Part shown: in pieces, positions 62,548-64,000 of the stretch
How positions within the stretch are numbered: the stretch's first letter is position 1
Layout of the letters: each line of letters begins with the position of its first letter
NCBI RefSeq assembly: GCF_001543895.1
Contig: NZ_JYIJ01000019.1
Location: 682,001-746,000, forward strand
From: Carbonactinospora thermoautotrophica
GTDB lineage: Bacteria; Actinomycetota; Actinomycetes; Streptomycetales; Carbonactinosporaceae
DNA: 64,000 bases
Direction: 5' to 3'
Notes under the pieces: model-generated
Databases searched by the model: none
The model's input: only the letters and a program-made list of their open reading frames with translations
What the model was told of the DNA's origin: nothing
Position numbers and translations under genes: made by a program

Positions 62548-62971
62548 GGGCTCCCACTGTAGGGGCGCCCAAGTAATGACCGCATGCCGTTACGGTGATT
62601 ACTGAAGGTGGCGCTGCGTGACCGTTCACATCGGCTGCGTAGCGAGGTCACCCACAAGTGTGGGAAGATGCGGAACTTTCCTCCGTCCACAGGGCGTGGA
62701 CAACGTTCCCCCAGCTCAACGCCGTCCTGGAGGAATCCTCCCCTGGATATTCACAGCGCTGTCCACAGGCTGTGCACAGTCCCTGTGGACAGCGAGGCCG
62801 GTTGTCCACAAGTCTTCCACAGCCCTTGTGCACGACCGGGTTGTCCATCCGATCCGCCCGGCCGTAACGTCACGATGCGCGAATGTGGGCGCCATCCCGT
62901 ACCAAGGTGCCGTAACCCGAGCGAAGGCGTCGCCGTCGATCGGACCACGGCGATCCGAGGAGGGGATCCAG
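62548..62971. other. DnaA-box cluster upstream of dnaB
   Basis: No gene is seen. Between about 62660 and 62850 there are at least eight matches of 7 of 9 bases or better to TTGTCCACA on both strands. The best are ttgtccaca (62802-62810, perfect), cgtggacaa (62695-62703, 8/9), ctgtccaca (62759-62767, 8/9) and tgtggacag (62784-62792, 8/9), with weaker ones at 62683, 62771, 62813, 62826 and 62841. GAGGAGGGG precedes the dnaB GTG. Confidence 0.7.
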
Positions 62972-64000
62972 GTGAGTGTTGCCGAGTTCCCGGGGCCCGC
63001 GAGCCCTGCGGAGTTCGAGCGCACCCCGCCGCAGGACATCGCCGCCGAACAGTGCGTGCTCGGCGGCATGCTGCTCAGCAAGGACGCGATCGCGGACGTC
63101 ATCGACACCCTCCGCGGCAACGACTTCTACCGGCCGGCGCACGAGACCATCTTCAACGTCATCCTCGACCTGTACAGCCGGGGTGAGCCCGCCGACGCGG
63201 TCACCGTCGCCGCCGAGCTCACCAAGCGCGGCGAACTCGGCCGGATCGGCGGGGCGGCGTACCTGCACACGCTCATCTCGTCCGTGCCGACCGCAGCCAA
63301 CGCCGGGTACTACGCCAAGATCGTCCGCGACCGCGCGATCCTCCGCCGGCTGGTCGAGGCCGGCACCAAGATCGTCCAGATGGGCTACTCGGCCACCGGG
63401 GACGTCGAGGACGTCGTCAACCAGGCCCAGGCCGAGCTGTACTCGGCGACTGAACGCCGGGAGAGCGAGGACTACCTCCCGCTCGCGGAGATCATGGAAG
63501 GCGCCCTCGACGAGATCGAGGCCATCGGTTCCCGCAGCGGCGAGATGATCGGGGTTCCCACCGGCTTCGCCGACCTGGACGCCCTCACGAACGGCCTGCA
63601 CCCCGGCCAGATGATCATCGTCGCGGCGCGGCCGGCCATTGGCAAGGCACTGGCCCTGGACACCCCGCTCCCGACACCGACGGGGTGGACGACCATGGGC
63701 GAGGTCCAGGTCGGCGACTACCTCATCGGGGCGGACGGCAAGCCCACCCGCGTAGTTGCCGCCTCTGAAGTCATGCACGGTCGGCCCTGTTATGAGGTCG
63801 AGTTCGACGACGGGACGGTCATCGTGGCCGACGCGCAGCACCAGTGGCAGACCACGACCAGGGCCAGCCGCCGCCAGGCGTCCGAGAACAAGAGAAGCTT
63901 CTACTGGTCCACGGAGGCGATCGAGCGCGTCCGCGTTGCCCACGCCGCTTCACTCGCGGAGCCGGATCGCCTCATCACGCACCAGGAGGCGGTACACGCC
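62972..64000 (+). CDS. dnaB: Replicative DNA helicase DnaB with in-frame intein (runs off window)
   Basis: The first 343 codons are in the window. The extein part has the DnaB N-terminal domain (PPQDIAAEQCVLGGMLLSKD, DFYRPAHETIFNVILDLYSR, TVAAELTKRGEL) and the RecA-like ATPase start PTGFADLDALTNGLHPGQM. At the Walker A motif, ARPAIGK, the sequence switches at base 63647 to an intein: ALALDTPLPTPTGWTTMGEV, then QVGDYLIGADGKPTRVV and DDGTVIVADAQHQWQTTT. The intein begins with Ala instead of Cys/Ser. Its end and the second extein are beyond the window. GTG start after GAGGAGGGG. Identification is certain; intein length and endonuclease content are unknown. Confidence 0.95.
   Translation, partial: MSVAEFPGPASPAEFERTPPQDIAAEQCVLGGMLLSKDAIADVIDTLRGNDFYRPAHETIFNVILDLYSRGEPADAVTVAAELTKRGELGRIGGAAYLHTLISSVPTAANAGYYAKIVRDRAILRRLVEAGTKIVQMGYSATGDVEDVVNQAQAELYSATERRESEDYLPLAEIMEGALDEIEAIGSRSGEMIGVPTGFADLDALTNGLHPGQMIIVAARPAIGKALALDTPLPTPTGWTTMGEVQVGDYLIGADGKPTRVVAASEVMHGRPCYEVEFDDGTVIVADAQHQWQTTTRASRRQASENKRSFYWSTEAIERVRVAHAASLAEPDRLITHQEAVHA

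Noticed and set aside
62548-62971. Chromosomal replication origin oriC
   Set aside because: DnaA boxes are dense, but neither dnaA nor dnaN is adjacent and there is no clear AT-rich unwinding region.

Overview
The window is very GC-rich throughout and has the hallmarks of an actinomycete: a dnaK-grpE-dnaJ-hspR operon and clpB with HspR inverted repeats (HAIR), mycothiol-linked enzyme families, frequent GTG/TTG starts, Streptomyces-type XRE/TPR regulators, DnaA boxes close to TTGTCCACA, and the MATE transporter-dnaB pairing seen near the origin in related genomes. I cannot assign a genus from the sequence alone.

Layout. 1-5.0 kb (minus strand): heat-shock block, clpB (cut by the window edge) and dnaK-grpE-dnaJ-hspR, each preceded by HAIR operators and separated by a strong terminator. 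5.2-16.7 kb: a membrane iron-sulfur oxidoreductase, a large LuxR ATPase regulator, a flavin monooxygenase, two phosphatases (PhoD, PhoX) and dcd. 16.76-24.5 kb: an island at a tRNA-Gly gene. The tRNA 3' end plus its terminator recurs three times as direct repeats; between them lie a hicBA toxin-antitoxin pair, a degenerate resolvase-like protein, an anti-sigma-type ATPase, an XRE/TPR regulator-creatininase-TPR-SLOG operon and two AT-richer orphan genes. 24.6-32.9 kb: chromosomal genes (carboxymuconolactone decarboxylase family, Gdx/SugE exporter, GNAT, aldose epimerase, an odd second tRNA-Gly, SseB-like, FadE5-like acyl-CoA dehydrogenase, glycosyltransferase 9, thioredoxin-NHL protein).

32.9-37.1 kb is a second accessory region. 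It holds what I consider the most interesting locus: a ribosomally made peptide system with a radical SAM maturase and an overlapping precursor gene whose C-terminal core contains repeated Trp/Phe-Asp-Asn motifs, as in multi-cyclophane peptides. A perfect 49-bp tandem duplication puts the core out of frame, the maturase lacks its middle part, and a pentapeptide-repeat protein (possible immunity) follows. Upstream are small orphan genes and another XRE/TPR regulator.

37.2-50.5 kb: nitrilase-family hydrolase, mycothiol-dependent isomerase-family protein, branched-chain 2-oxoacid dehydrogenase operon (bkdABC), MFS transporter, acyltransferase, HisC-like aminotransferase, and an S8 protease/hydrolase pair. 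50.9-54.1 kb: an orphan type VII secretion-associated operon (WXG-like, EspG-like, lipase-like, lipoprotein). 54.3-56.9 kb: thiC under a TPP riboswitch, and tenA. 57.4-59.8 kb: a STAND-type NTPase with a WD40-like propeller. 60-64 kb: old yellow enzyme, MATE transporter, a dense DnaA-box cluster, and dnaB interrupted by an intein with Ala at position 1, which runs off the window end.

Regulatory links: a 15-base semi-palindrome (GTTACYSRCKAGTAS) lies once before the iron-sulfur oxidoreductase and twice before the FadE5-like gene, suggesting co-regulated fatty-acid oxidation and electron disposal.
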